From: Ancylothrix sp. D3o
Lineage (GTDB): Bacteria > Cyanobacteriota > Cyanobacteriia > Cyanobacteriales > Oscillatoriaceae
Reading direction: 5' to 3'
Length of the DNA: 64,000 nucleotides
Assembly: GCF_025370775.1 (NCBI RefSeq)
Contig: NZ_JAMXEX010000001.1
Span: 744,001-808,000 of the forward strand
Shown in pieces: positions 1 to 9,373 of the stretch. The notes under the pieces were generated by a model. That model had not been told where the DNA came from, ran no database searches, and saw only the letters and a list, made by a program, of their open reading frames with translations. Position 1 is the stretch's first letter. Every line of letters begins with the position of its first letter. A program made the position numbers and the translations under genes.

Positions 1-820
1 CCATAGTCGGCTGATTGTGATAAGTAGAAACGTGCCGGCATAACTGAATAGCAAAAGGCAAACTCAGCAAAATAAGCAAAGTTTTCAGAGGAAAAATTCC
101 CAAGCCAATAAATAGGCCGGTGAGAACAAAAACACTGCCACAAATCCAAGGCAATAACTGAGCACCTTTTGCCGTACCCAGACGCACAATAGGCGAACGT
201 TTACCGGCAGCCACATCATCAGAAACCTGATGAAAATGTGAGCAAAACAAAATCAAACTCGTAGTAATGCCAATCAAAATAGAAGCAGCAATGGCTACCC
301 AAGACCATGCCTGAGTTTGACTGTAATAAGCCGCAGCAATTGCCAAAGGGCCAAAGGTAAAAAAGCAAATAATTTCACCTAACCCTAAATATCCCAAGCG
401 AAAAGGCGGCCCTTGGTAGGTATAGCCCAAAGCGCAGCACAGCAAAACAATAGCAATCACAGTAAAATCTTGCTGCCACCAAGCAATGCCAAAAATGCCC
501 AAAATTCCAGCCACTAAAAATAAATTACCCAGCCCAAAAATGAAATATTTATTGCCGGTTAAATTAACCAAAGAATGGGCTTTATTTTTATCAATGCCGG
601 TTTCCGAATCAAAGACATCATTGCTGAGATTCAACCAAGCAACAATCAAAATGGCTGAAATTAAAAAAGTAAAAAATACCCCACTATTGAGTTTTTGGGT
701 TTCCGCCACAGCCACCGCAGTTCCCAGCCAAATCGGGATAACTGCCACACTATACATCGGCGGCTTAATTGCCGCCATCCACAATTTTCTATTGGACGGT
801 TTTATCGTTTGAGTAGTCAT
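1..820 (-). CDS. menA: 1,4-dihydroxy-2-naphthoate phytyltransferase MenA (3' end outside window)
   Basis: Translating the minus strand from the ATG at 820 gives an open frame that runs off the left edge (273 codons seen; the family is about 300). It begins MTTQTIKPSNRKLWMAAIKP and is rich in membrane segments. The first Asp-rich prenyl-diphosphate motif of UbiA prenyltransferases is visible as NDVFDSETGID near residue 65, and a second acidic motif, SDDVAAGKRSP, near residue 190. MenA attaches the phytyl chain to dihydroxynaphthoate in the phylloquinone pathway, in the membrane. It is divergent from menF and menD and near menB, which makes the assignment firm. Only the C-terminus is missing. 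Confidence 0.93.
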   Translation of the reverse strand, partial: MTTQTIKPSNRKLWMAAIKPPMYSVAVIPIWLGTAVAVAETQKLNSGVFFTFLISAILIVAWLNLSNDVFDSETGIDKNKAHSLVNLTGNKYFIFGLGNLFLVAGILGIFGIAWWQQDFTVIAIVLLCCALGYTYQGPPFRLGYLGLGEIICFFTFGPLAIAAAYYSQTQAWSWVAIAASILIGITTSLILFCSHFHQVSDDVAAGKRSPIVRLGTAKGAQLLPWICGSVFVLTGLFIGLGIFPLKTLLILLSLPFAIQLCRHVSTYHNQPTM

Positions 821-1190
821 CCGGCGTTCTTGATTCACATCTTGCCAGCGGATTAATTTTACGATGTCTAGGACACAAAACTGCATTCCTTAGCGCCGGT
901 AATTTTCAGCAAATTTGTTGTCCAAGTCCAGCCTAGCGCCGCAATCAAGCCAAATAACCCGAAAATTTTTATACTATTTTGTTATAAACTTGCATTTAAT
1001 TTTTCAGCCGGTATCATCTTTATACCTAGGTTTATCCTGCTTTATTAGCCGCAACCCTAAACGAAACTTCCCCTACCTAGTTTAGCGCGAAGCTTCCAAT
1101 GGTTAGATAATAAGGAAAGCCTCAATGCTGTCAAGTTTATTAACTTTTATTGCGTAACAAATCTTCAAAAATAGCCAAAAAACCATTTTT
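821..1190. other. menA/menF divergent intergenic region
   Basis: This 370 bp space separates divergent menA and menF, so it should hold both promoters. It is AT-rich in the middle (around 965-1000). I see no small ORF, RNA gene or clear operator in it. Confidence 0.5.
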
Positions 1191-2657
1191 ATGCTACTCA
1201 TACCCCATCCATCAAACTTGTTTCCAGACACCAAAGCATTATTGCAAGTGCTATCTGCCGGCCTGCAAAAATCAATTGAAAGAAATCAGCCCCAAATTGT
1301 TAGCATTTCCTTGGAAATTCCAACCATTGATCCTCTTGCAGTTCTCCAAACAATTAATCAACCGGAAAAAATTCATTTTTACTTCGAGAAAAACCGCAGC
1401 CAAAATTCCTTTCGCCCCCCCGCAAGCGACCCCAAAATTATCAACCCCAGCGACGCCATCGCCGCCATCGATAGCGCCCAATCTCTTACCACAGAAGGCA
1501 CAAAAAGATTCACTCAAGCCCAAAAATTTATTCGCACTTGCCTTGCCAACACCATCACCACCGGCAACCTTAATTTACCCTATAGCGGCCCCCATTTTTT
1601 CTGTAGTTTTAGCTTTTTTGACCACAACTCCCCCCAAGATTCAAGCTTAAACGCAGCCACAATCTTTTTACCCCGCTGGCAAATTTCTCGCCACAGAGAA
1701 TGCTGCGTTTTAGTCGCCAATTTAGTGATCGAACCCAGCATCAACCTCGAAAAACTTTATAACAACTTCGTAGCAACCACCCAAAAAATTATCCAAACAC
1801 CTAAAATCATCCAGCCTTCAACAACCCACAGCTTAAACCTAACAAAACAGCCAGTCACCGAACCCGAAACTTTTAAAAAATCGGTTAAATCTGCCTTAAA
1901 CTCCATTCACAAAAACCAATATAATAAAATCGTCCTTGCCAGCGCCATTGATGTTTTTTCCCAAACTCCTTTTCAAATTATCCAATCCCTCAATAAACTC
2001 CGAAAACTACACCCCGACTGTTACATATTTTCCACCGGCAACGGCAAAGGAAAAACCTTCATTGGTGCCAGTCCAGAACGTCTTGTCAGCGTCGATAACC
2101 ACATCTTAGCAACCGATGCCCTCGCCGGTTCAGCCCCACGCGGAAAAACCCCCCTCGAAGACGCCAACTTAGCCAAAACCTTACTCAACAACGACAAAGA
2201 AAAACACGAACATCAAGTTGTCATTGACTTTATTATTCAACGCCTCTCAAACCTCGGTTTAATCCCCCTCTTATCCCCTCCTATCCGTCTACTTCAACTC
2301 TCCAATATTCAACATTTATGGACACCCATAAAAGCCCAAGTTACCCCCAATGTTTCCCTTTTAGATATCGTCGCCGAACTACACCCAACCCCCGCCGTTG
2401 CAGGCAATCCTAGAAAAATTGCTTGTCAAGAAATCCGCCAATATGAAAACTTCAACCGCTGCCTATATGCCGGCCCCCTCGGTTGGATAGACCGCAACGG
2501 AAACGGCGAATTTATTGTTGGCATTCGTTCTGCTATAATTGATGGAAAACACGCCCGACTTTATGCCGGTGCCGGCATCGTTGAAGGCTCCATTCCCGAC
2601 AAAGAACACGCCGAAATTCAACTCAAACTCCAAGCCCTCCTCAAAGCCTTAATTTAA
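1191..2657 (+). CDS. menF: isochorismate synthase
   Basis: Converts chorismate to isochorismate, the entry step of phylloquinone synthesis. The 488-residue protein has a variable N-terminal half and a C-terminal chorismate-binding domain from about residue 225. That domain includes KIVLASAID, the segment FIGASPERLV, GSAPRGKTP near residue 315, and the glycine-rich end YAGAGIVEGS. Salicylate synthases share this fold, but the gene lies directly before menD (9 bp gap) and divergent from menA, which favours MenF. The ATG at 1191 gives a family-typical start (MLLIPHPSNLFPDTK). Confidence 0.93.
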   Translation: MLLIPHPSNLFPDTKALLQVLSAGLQKSIERNQPQIVSISLEIPTIDPLAVLQTINQPEKIHFYFEKNRSQNSFRPPASDPKIINPSDAIAAIDSAQSLTTEGTKRFTQAQKFIRTCLANTITTGNLNLPYSGPHFFCSFSFFDHNSPQDSSLNAATIFLPRWQISRHRECCVLVANLVIEPSINLEKLYNNFVATTQKIIQTPKIIQPSTTHSLNLTKQPVTEPETFKKSVKSALNSIHKNQYNKIVLASAIDVFSQTPFQIIQSLNKLRKLHPDCYIFSTGNGKGKTFIGASPERLVSVDNHILATDALAGSAPRGKTPLEDANLAKTLLNNDKEKHEHQVVIDFIIQRLSNLGLIPLLSPPIRLLQLSNIQHLWTPIKAQVTPNVSLLDIVAELHPTPAVAGNPRKIACQEIRQYENFNRCLYAGPLGWIDRNGNGEFIVGIRSAIIDGKHARLYAGAGIVEGSIPDKEHAEIQLKLQALLKALI

Positions 2658-2666
2658 TTTAATTAA

Positions 2667-4427
2667 ATGCTAGATTTCCGCAACACAAACACCCTTTGGG
2701 CTTCTATTTTTGTCGAAACCCTTGCTCGTTTAGGATTACAAACCGCCATCATTTGCCCCGGTTCCCGTTCCACCCCCCTCACCATCGCTTTTGCCCACCA
2801 TCCAAACATAGAAAGCATACCCGTTTTAGACGAAAGATCCGCCGCATTCTTTGCCCTCGGAATCGCCAAAAAAACCGCCATTCCCACCGCCCTTGTCTGC
2901 ACCTCTGGCACAGCAGCAGCTAACTTTTATCCGGCAATTATTGAAGCCAAAGAAAGCCGAATTCCCCTTTTAATTTTAACCGCAGACCGGCCCCCAGAAT
3001 TACGAGATTGTCATTCCGGCCAAACCATCGACCAAGTGAAAATATACGGTCATTATCCCAACTGGCAAACCGAACTCGCCACCCCCTCCGCCGAAATTCC
3101 CCTGCTTAATTATTTACGGCAAACTGTCTCTTATGCTTACGAAAAAACCCTTCTCCCCATTCGCGGGCCGGTACACCTAAATATACCCTTCCGTGACCCG
3201 CTTTTTCCCCTTCCTCAACCGGCAATACAAGCCTTAGAAAGCAACTTTAAAACCGAAGAATTTTTCAACAGCACTCAATTCCTCAACGAGACAGTTTTTT
3301 TACCCGCCAACTTTGAATCAGACGTTATTTATCAAAAATGGAAACAAACAGAAAGCGGTCTAATTATAGCCGGTGTTGCGGAAACAAAAAACCCCCTCCA
3401 ATACTGTGAAGCAATTGCCAAACTTTCCGCATTTTTGCAGTGGCCGGTTTTAGCGGAAGGACTTTCACCCCTAAGAAATTATCAAGACAAAAATCCCTAT
3501 TTAATATCCACCTATGACCTCATTTTACGCAACCGGCAACTCGCCGAAAAACTCAAACCCACAGTCATCATTCAAATAGGCGATCTTCCCACCAGTAAAG
3601 AACTGCGTCAGTGGTTACAACAATGTCAACCCCTACACTTTATTATTGACCCCACCTATCAAAATTTAAATTCCCTACACGGCCAAACAATTAACCTCCG
3701 CTTTACCCTGAATAATATCGTTGATAAGCTACCTACCCTAATTGATTATTTCCCAGCCAAAAAAACAGAATATCTGCAAAGTTGGTGTCAAGCAGAAACC
3801 AAAATTCGCAGCCAACTTGATCAAAAAATAGCAGAAATAAACTGGTTATTTGAAGGCAAAATTAGCTGGATATTATCGCAAGTCTTACCCCGCAATACTC
3901 CTCTTTTCATTTCCAACAGTATGCCGGTGCGCGACGTAGAATTTTTCTGGAAACCCAACAACTTAGAAATTCAACCCTATTTCAATCGTGGTGCTAATGG
4001 CATTGATGGCATTTTATCTACCGCATTAGGAATTGCTCATCGTAATCAAAGCACTGTTTTACTAACAGGAGATTTAGCCTTATTACACGATACAAACGCC
4101 TTTTTATTGCGTTCCAAATTGGCCGGCCATCTCACCATCATCCTCATCAATAACAACGGCGGCGGAATTTTTGAAATGTTGCCGGTGTCTCAATTTGACC
4201 CACCCTTTGAAGAGTATTTTGCCACACCCCAAAATATCAACTTTGCTCAGCTTTGTGCAACCTATAGCGTAGAGCATCAATTAATCACCTCTTGGCAACA
4301 ATTAGAAAAGCTATTAAACCCCATCCCAGAAGCCGGTATTCGAGTTTTAGAAATTCAAACCAACCGTAAAATAGACTCGCAATGGCGGAAAGAAAACTTA
4401 AATAAAATTGCCCAAAATGGTAGTTAA
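2667..4427 (+). CDS. menD: 2-succinyl-5-enolpyruvyl-6-hydroxy-3-cyclohexene-1-carboxylate synthase
   Basis: ThDP-dependent enzyme that joins isochorismate and 2-oxoglutarate, second step of the phylloquinone pathway. The 586-residue length is normal for the family. The N-terminal pyrimidine-binding domain shows AIICPGSRSTPLTIAF, and the C-terminal pyrophosphate domain shows the GDLALLHDTNAF...NNNGGGIF pattern that binds ThDP-Mg. It starts 9 bp after menF on the same strand, so the two are probably cotranscribed and translationally linked. No anomaly seen. Confidence 0.96.
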   Translation: MLDFRNTNTLWASIFVETLARLGLQTAIICPGSRSTPLTIAFAHHPNIESIPVLDERSAAFFALGIAKKTAIPTALVCTSGTAAANFYPAIIEAKESRIPLLILTADRPPELRDCHSGQTIDQVKIYGHYPNWQTELATPSAEIPLLNYLRQTVSYAYEKTLLPIRGPVHLNIPFRDPLFPLPQPAIQALESNFKTEEFFNSTQFLNETVFLPANFESDVIYQKWKQTESGLIIAGVAETKNPLQYCEAIAKLSAFLQWPVLAEGLSPLRNYQDKNPYLISTYDLILRNRQLAEKLKPTVIIQIGDLPTSKELRQWLQQCQPLHFIIDPTYQNLNSLHGQTINLRFTLNNIVDKLPTLIDYFPAKKTEYLQSWCQAETKIRSQLDQKIAEINWLFEGKISWILSQVLPRNTPLFISNSMPVRDVEFFWKPNNLEIQPYFNRGANGIDGILSTALGIAHRNQSTVLLTGDLALLHDTNAFLLRSKLAGHLTIILINNNGGGIFEMLPVSQFDPPFEEYFATPQNINFAQLCATYSVEHQLITSWQQLEKLLNPIPEAGIRVLEIQTNRKIDSQWRKENLNKIAQNGS

Positions 4428-4478
4428 GTCTTGCTGAATAAGCAGCAAAAGGTAGGATATAATATTATTCTTGGAAGC

Positions 4479-4694
4479 TCATTCGGCATCAATTCCCTCC
4501 CATAGTTCAGAAAGCGGAATTGTTTGGCCTGTCATTGCTTCATACCATCCTTGACGAAAACTCTCTTCAGCAGATTTTATTGATTCTTCTTCATTTTGTA
4601 GCACAATCACCCGCACCCGCTGACCGGCCAGCTTATCAGATTGAGCCACAATTTCTTCCCAAGTTCCCTCAAGTTCCAAAGATTCGTAGTTCAT
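4479..4694 (-). CDS. small antitoxin-like protein without an adjacent toxin
   Basis: A 71-residue acidic protein beginning MNYESLELEGTWEEIVAQ. The GTWEEI...LAGQRVRVIVL pattern followed by a C-terminal tail (SFRQGWYEAMTGQTIP, then LSELWEGID) resembles short cyanobacterial proteins usually listed as antitoxins of RelE/ParE-like toxins; this is recollection of the family look, not a database result. The frame is open upstream to 4769, but the ATG at 4694 gives the family-like start. It sits between menD and menB on the opposite strand, and no toxin ORF abuts it on either side, so it appears to be solitary. Confidence 0.6.
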   Translation of the reverse strand: MNYESLELEGTWEEIVAQSDKLAGQRVRVIVLQNEEESIKSAEESFRQGWYEAMTGQTIPLSELWEGIDAE

Positions 4695-4944
4695 AGGTTT
4701 TTTAGTTCCAATACACTTTAACAGTTCAGGCATTATCTTACCTAGTCTAACACCCCAATAAAATACCACCGACCAATCGAGAAAAAATCGATATTAATAA
4801 GCGCACTTTTCAATTTTCTGAAGTACAGCCAGGTAGTTTTAAAAACCCCATTTCCTAAACAAACCGGCCTTTTGCACAACCAACCCATCAAAAAACAACC
4901 AACAATAAGCTAAAATTCTCAAGCCAAACTTGCCCTTTTAAACC

Positions 4945-5778
4945 ATGACAATCAACTGGCAAACCGCCAAAACCTACGAAGACATCCTCTACGAAAAAGC
5001 CGACGGCATCGCCAAAATCACCATCAACCGGCCCCAAGTTCGTAACGCCTTCCGTCCCAAAACCATCGTCGAAATGTATGACGCCTTCTGTGACGCCCGC
5101 GAAGACACCCGCATCGGAGTAGTATTACTCACCGGCAAGGGCCCCCATACAGACGGCAAATACGCCTTTTGTGCCGGTGGCGACCAAAGCGTGCGCGGCA
5201 AAGCCGGCTATATAGACGAAGCCGGCACCCCCCGCCTCAACGTCCTCGACTTACAACGCCTCATACGGTCTATGCCCAAAGTCGTCATCGCCCTCATAGC
5301 GGGGTATGCCATTGGAGGCGGGCACGTCCTCCACATAATCTGTGACCTCAGCATAGCCGCAGATAACGCCATTTTTGGACAAACCGGCCCCAAAGTTGGC
5401 AGTTTTGACGGCGGTTTTGGCGCCAGCTACCTTGCTCGCATAGTGGGCCAAAAAAAAGCCCGTGAAATTTGGTATTTGTGCCGGCAATATAACGCCCAAC
5501 AAGCCTTAGAAATGGGACTCATTAACACCATCGTGCCGGTCGAACAACTCGAACAAGAAGGCATTAACTGGGCCAAAGAAATACTCGAAAAAAGCCCCAT
5601 CGCCATTCGCTGCCTCAAAGCCGCCTTTAATGCCGACTGTGACGGACAAGCCGGCCTCCAAGAATTAGCAGGGAACGCCACACTCCTTTATTACATGACA
5701 GAAGAAGGAGCAGAAGGCAAACAAGCCTTCCTTGAAAAACGCCCTCCCAACTTTGGCCAGTATCCCTGGTTGCCCTAA
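4945..5778 (+). CDS. menB: 1,4-dihydroxy-2-naphthoyl-CoA synthase
   Basis: Crotonase-fold enzyme that cyclises o-succinylbenzoyl-CoA in phylloquinone synthesis. The 277-residue protein has the expected features: [10 protein letters not shown] near residue 77, the oxyanion-hole region [20 protein letters not shown] near residue 118, and the MenB signature [20 protein letters not shown] near residue 145. The C-terminus [16 protein letters not shown] is typical. It stands apart from menF-menD and has its own terminator just downstream. Confidence 0.97.
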   Translation: MTINWQTAKTYEDILYEKADGIAKITINRPQVRNAFRPKTIVEMYDAFCDAREDTRIGVVLLTGKGPHTDGKYAFCAGGDQSVRGKAGYIDEAGTPRLNVLDLQRLIRSMPKVVIALIAGYAIGGGHVLHIICDLSIAADNAIFGQTGPKVGSFDGGFGASYLARIVGQKKAREIWYLCRQYNAQQALEMGLINTIVPVEQLEQEGINWAKEILEKSPIAIRCLKAAFNADCDGQAGLQELAGNATLLYYMTEEGAEGKQAFLEKRPPNFGQYPWLP

Positions 5779-5812
5779 CCTAAACTTCTAATCGTAAAAT
5801 TTCCATTAAAAA

Positions 5813-5846
5813 TCGCACCAGCTTTCTTGCTCGGTGCGACTTTTCC
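5813..5846 (+). terminator. terminator after menB
   Basis: A stem TCGCACC/GGTGCGA (5813-5819 with 5833-5839) is followed by CTTTTCC, 35 bp after the menB stop. The rest of the space to 6136 holds no convincing feature. Confidence 0.6.
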
Positions 5847-6136
5847 ATAAAAATTGTCATTGTTTCGCGGCGGGTGGCTCCAACGATTTTGTAATCAAGA
5901 TGCAGCAATAGCCAAATCTTTAAAGACCTTGCCAGACAAGCTTTTCATCTAAAATCTGGGCCTCTAAAATCGCTGCATCGTCCCACTCCCTGCTTCAAAA
6001 AAATCCCGCCCCTCAAACAAATTTTTAAAATTTAATCACCGACGGATGTCTAATCTTTAGTCTGAAAAATCTCAGATCAAATTAGCATCTCGTGGAAGTG
6101 TTACTGTCACACTTTTTATAGTTTTGTATTGTTTTG

Positions 6137-6448
6137 CTAACTTAAAAACGCTTCAACTAACTGAGCCGGTGTTTCTGCGCCCTGCTTTTCCCGGTCATCA
6201 GTGTTAGCGAAGGAAAAAGATCCATCAATAGGTAGAAGTTGTGGCACCCCCAACATTTCCTCTTCCCACACCTTAATTTCTTCCAAAGTTTCCCAAGACG
6301 GAGCAAACGGTGGGATCGCCAACGAGCAAGCTTTCCACGTCCCCCTCACCGGGGCATCAAGCTGAGCACAGTGACCGCCGCGTCGGCCTTGCGGCTGGTA
6401 GAATCGGCAGTGACGGCAGGCAGATGTCAGGCAATTTAGAGTTTTCAT
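6137..6448 (-). CDS. conserved cyanobacterial Cys-rich protein, function unknown
   Basis: A 103-residue soluble protein. Its N-terminus carries a compact cysteine cluster: C6, C11 and C15 in NCLTSACRHCRFY, then C27 and C41, with the segment RGTWKACSLAIPPFAPSWE. I recognise this as a pattern conserved among cyanobacteria, but know no function. The cysteine spacing could bind zinc or an iron-sulfur cluster (inference). It is the first minus-strand gene downstream of the Fur-box-like site near 6.77 kb, at more than 300 bp distance. The ATG at 6448 is preceded on the minus strand by an AGAAGG-like stretch. Confidence 0.7.
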   Translation of the reverse strand: MKTLNCLTSACRHCRFYQPQGRRGGHCAQLDAPVRGTWKACSLAIPPFAPSWETLEEIKVWEEEMLGVPQLLPIDGSFSFANTDDREKQGAETPAQLVEAFLS

Positions 6449-6993
6449 AACCTTCTCGTTGGGGGGGTGGGTGATTATCTTCTTTTATTGTTAATCATTC
6501 AAACTTTGCGACCTGAAGCTATCAATCACTTATCCTGTATAGATTGTAGTGATCCCTAAGTGCTTTTTTTTTTAACCTTTTCTTTATAATCTAGTTAAAA
6601 GGGTATTAAATTTGGTTAAAAAGACGATACACTGATGTGAGCTTCACTTAAGCGCAGTTGAAGAAAAACTAACGGGGATCAAGTTAAACGGCAAACATTA
6701 ACTTAAACCACACAATCAAATAGTAGACAAAATTACGGAGAAATGACAATACAATAAATTTGATGATAATCATTATGGCTATTCCTCTGGTGGGTTGCAT
6801 CTGTCACTCGAAATACACCCGTAGTTAGAGCAGCAAACCGAACAGTAAGTTCCTCCTTAACCGACCTAAAGATAGAAGTACGTAGTAAAACCGCTGTTTT
6901 CTCCGTAAAATTACTTAAGTACAATCACGCCGGTAAATGTATTTAAGAAAACAAAAAAAATTTACAAAACTTAACAAAAACCAACAAAAAAAA
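6449..6993. other. gene-free region with a Fur-box-like palindrome and inverted TTACGGAGAAA motifs
   Basis: This 545 bp stretch has no long ORF with coding character. It contains the palindrome-like ATGATAATCATTAT at 6763-6776. TTACGGAGAAA occurs at about 6733 on the plus strand and again on the minus strand at about 6900-6912, bounding about 180 bp. Inside that block the minus strand stays open for 63 codons but offers only a TTG start. The block looks more like a regulated RNA or decayed element than a protein gene. Confidence 0.4.
6763..6776. promoter_or_regulatory. candidate Fur box
   Basis: ATGATAATCATTAT matches 14 consecutive positions of the classical 19-bp Fur consensus GATAATGATAATCATTATC. 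No annotated gene starts within 300 bp, so the controlled transcript is unknown. The match is seen; Fur binding is inference. Confidence 0.45.
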
Positions 6994-7563
6994 TTAATCC
7001 AACTGTTCAGGAGGAGCCGACCAAGTTTTAGCGGCACAAACAGCACAAACACCCCAGCGTTGAAGTTCCCCCGAAGGAGCAAAACAGCCACAGCCTTCAC
7101 AAACCGGCAAACCCTCCGAACGAGAGCGAACCAACTCAGCCCAACGAAGAAAAGCCGTTCGAGCATCCTGAGCAGGAGGTAAAGGATCACACGGTTTCGG
7201 CTCAACCCGACAAGGATGCTCTTGCCATAAAGTCAATTGGTTTGGAGATTCAAAAACAGGCTGCTTTGAGCGGTGCCAAGAACCGGCAGAAAAGCGAATA
7301 TCCAACAAACTTAAACCAAGAAGATCATTTAACTGCAACAAAATAGAGCGCCGCTTAAACAAAAGCTGATTTGCCCAAACCGGACTCGAAGTGGCAACCT
7401 TTAACACAGAGCGCTCAATTTCCAAAGGACGAGTATGAGCTAAAGCCGCCTCCCCAATCACCTGTGGCCAACACCTCAACACCGCCTCAAACTCCCCAGA
7501 AGGCTGCAAATGAGGCTGACGAGCCAAAAACCGTACAACGCCATCGATAGATTCAAAACTCAT
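6994..7563 (-). CDS. dciA: DciA-type (DUF721) replicative helicase loader
   Basis: 189-residue protein with an N-terminal DUF721 domain (about residues 1-100; QVIGEAALAHTRPLEIERSV and LLFKRRSILLQLNDLLG). DUF721 proteins, named DciA, help load the DnaB helicase in bacteria lacking DnaC/DnaI. The C-terminal part carries two CxxC pairs in VCEGCGCF and VCAVCAAK near residues 153-180, suggesting a small zinc ribbon. That tail differs from short DciA proteins. The ATG at 7563 fits the family start. It is not in an obvious operon. Confidence 0.8.
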   Translation of the reverse strand: MSFESIDGVVRFLARQPHLQPSGEFEAVLRCWPQVIGEAALAHTRPLEIERSVLKVATSSPVWANQLLFKRRSILLQLNDLLGLSLLDIRFSAGSWHRSKQPVFESPNQLTLWQEHPCRVEPKPCDPLPPAQDARTAFLRWAELVRSRSEGLPVCEGCGCFAPSGELQRWGVCAVCAAKTWSAPPEQLD

Positions 7564-7759
7564 AAAACAATTTTAGATTTGTGATCGCAGATGCGAGATA
7601 TTAAAAACCTTTTTTCAGACCAGCTAAATACAAATAGGGAAACATCCCGTGCGCGAAGCGTGTGATAGCAGAAGCCAGTAAAATAACAAGTTAAACTTTA
7701 ATCGGTAGCAAATACACCGCTAAACGCGAACGCCGAACCGCGCCAAAGGAGAAAAAGCC

Positions 7760-8956
7760 ATGACCAAAACACCCGACCTTGTAAGCAGCAAAAACTCCCC
7801 CAATAATCAACTATTAAAACCGGCCCTAATCGCCGCCCTTGCCAACTTAGATATAAAACTAGAAGAAGAACTACCCCGCTACAGACGTGAACGGCGCAAA
7901 GAACTCGCCCAAATTGGCAGAGTCATCACACCCGCACAAGGACAACAACCAGACTTGATCTATATATCCGCCAGCGGCGGCAGAACCAACCCATCACAAC
8001 CTGCCGAACTGCCCCCACCCCCCATATCCCTTGAAAGCAAAACCCCCACAGAGGCAAATTCCCCAACCGCCCTGCCGGTAGTCCCCACACAACCACAACT
8101 GCCAACCGGCCTAACAGTAAGCAATGGAAGCCAAACCATAGCAGAAAAAGACAATCCAGCCGAAAAATATCTTGAATCATCCGAACAACTAATCAAAACT
8201 CTAGGCGAAGACAGCCCGAAACAGCCACACCGCAAAACCTCAGAAAGCCTGCTCAGCCCCTTGGGAATTGGCTCCATGCTGCTATTTTTGATGGCAAGCA
8301 TCACCTTCGGCTACGTCATCAGCAAACCGGCCAACTTCGCCAACTTGGGAGCAGGCAAGCCCACCAACAAACCCAACGCTACCCCCACCACACCAGCCAC
8401 ACCAGTCGCCACCGTCGCCCCTCTTCCCACCTCCCCCAACCTAGCAGCACGGGAATTTGTGGAAGTCAACCTCGACACCCTCAGCAACCTCAGCCCCAAA
8501 ACCACACCCCCACCGACGCCCAAACCCACAGCCCAAACCACACCAGTCCCCGTCACCATCCCCAACGTACCCCTGGGTTCCATCACCCCAACCACCGCCA
8601 CCCCTGCACCCAGCAACAACTTAAACAAGCTCTCCGAAACCCTGCTACCCCCCGCAAAACAACCAAAACCAGCACCATCTAAACCGGCAGCTACAGGCAC
8701 CCCCATTCCCACCCCCACCGTCACCCTCACGCCCAAACCTAGCAGCAACTCAGAGGACTATTATTATGTCGTCACAGACTACACCGGCCCTCTCAGCTTA
8801 GAAAAAGCTTTGCAATTCGTAGGCGACGCCTACACCCGCGAGTTTTCATCCGGTACCGTCATTCAGTTAGGCGCTTTTAACGATGCCGAAACAGCCAAGG
8901 TTGTCGTCACCGAATTGCAGCGTCAAGGTTTGTCGGCCAAAGTTTACCGGCCATAG
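7760..8956 (+). CDS. single-pass membrane protein with proline-rich linker and C-terminal SPOR-like domain
   Basis: 398 residues. An N-terminal cytoplasmic segment of about 170 residues (KLEEELPRYRRERRKELAQI) is followed by one hydrophobic helix (GSMLLFLMASITFGYVI, about 172-189). A long Pro/Thr/Ala-rich linker (190-325) leads to a final domain in which SGTVIQLGAFNDAETAKVVV and LQRQGLSAKVYRP show the SPOR pattern. SPOR domains bind denuded septal peptidoglycan, so a periplasmic role at the division site is likely. The start has a good ribosome site, AAAGGAG, 11 bp before the ATG. Function is inferred from domains only. Confidence 0.75.
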   Translation: MTKTPDLVSSKNSPNNQLLKPALIAALANLDIKLEEELPRYRRERRKELAQIGRVITPAQGQQPDLIYISASGGRTNPSQPAELPPPPISLESKTPTEANSPTALPVVPTQPQLPTGLTVSNGSQTIAEKDNPAEKYLESSEQLIKTLGEDSPKQPHRKTSESLLSPLGIGSMLLFLMASITFGYVISKPANFANLGAGKPTNKPNATPTTPATPVATVAPLPTSPNLAAREFVEVNLDTLSNLSPKTTPPPTPKPTAQTTPVPVTIPNVPLGSITPTTATPAPSNNLNKLSETLLPPAKQPKPAPSKPAATGTPIPTPTVTLTPKPSSNSEDYYYVVTDYTGPLSLEKALQFVGDAYTREFSSGTVIQLGAFNDAETAKVVVTELQRQGLSAKVYRP

Positions 8957-9137
8957 TTCAGAGGTGGTTTGCGGGGGTTCTTGATCAAGAAAGCTTTTTT
9001 GTGTGCCGGTGCTTTGTCGCCGCCCTCCCCCATACCCCCAGTCTCGCTAAGATAAATCCCCAACAAGAATAAAAGTTTGTCGGATGAGTGACGGTGAGCC
9101 AATTGATTCTCCCAGAGGTCGAGATATCAACTCGCTC

Positions 9138-9350
9138 TCACTCTAGGTCATCGAATAACTCATCAGACTCTTGGCAATCAGACTTAATGACGATTTCTGC
9201 CTCTACTGCCCTCTTAATTAAATCAAGACAATATAAATTGCCGAGAGTGCTTATCTGTCTAATGATTTCGTCTGTCAATTCAACTTTGGTGGGATGCACG
9301 GCTGTAAAGGCAGAGAATTTGTTTGCAAGATTGGGTGTTTGCGTGTTCAC
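9138..9350 (-). CDS. hypothetical small protein (doubtful)
   Basis: A GTG-started 70-residue frame. It reads like protein, with LTDEIIRQISTLGNLYCLDL and an acidic end, but I recognise no family. It lies 23 bp downstream of another doubtful minus-strand ORF. It may be a real small gene or a fragment in a decayed patch. Confidence 0.3.
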   Translation of the reverse strand: MNTQTPNLANKFSAFTAVHPTKVELTDEIIRQISTLGNLYCLDLIKRAVEAEIVIKSDCQESDELFDDLE

Positions 9351-9373
9351 TCAAAAGGCATATAAAATTCCAA

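Noticed and set aside
8311-8748. Minus-strand 145-codon glycine/valine-rich ORF
   Set aside because: Mirror image of the proline/threonine-rich linker of the SPOR protein; no start signal and biased composition.
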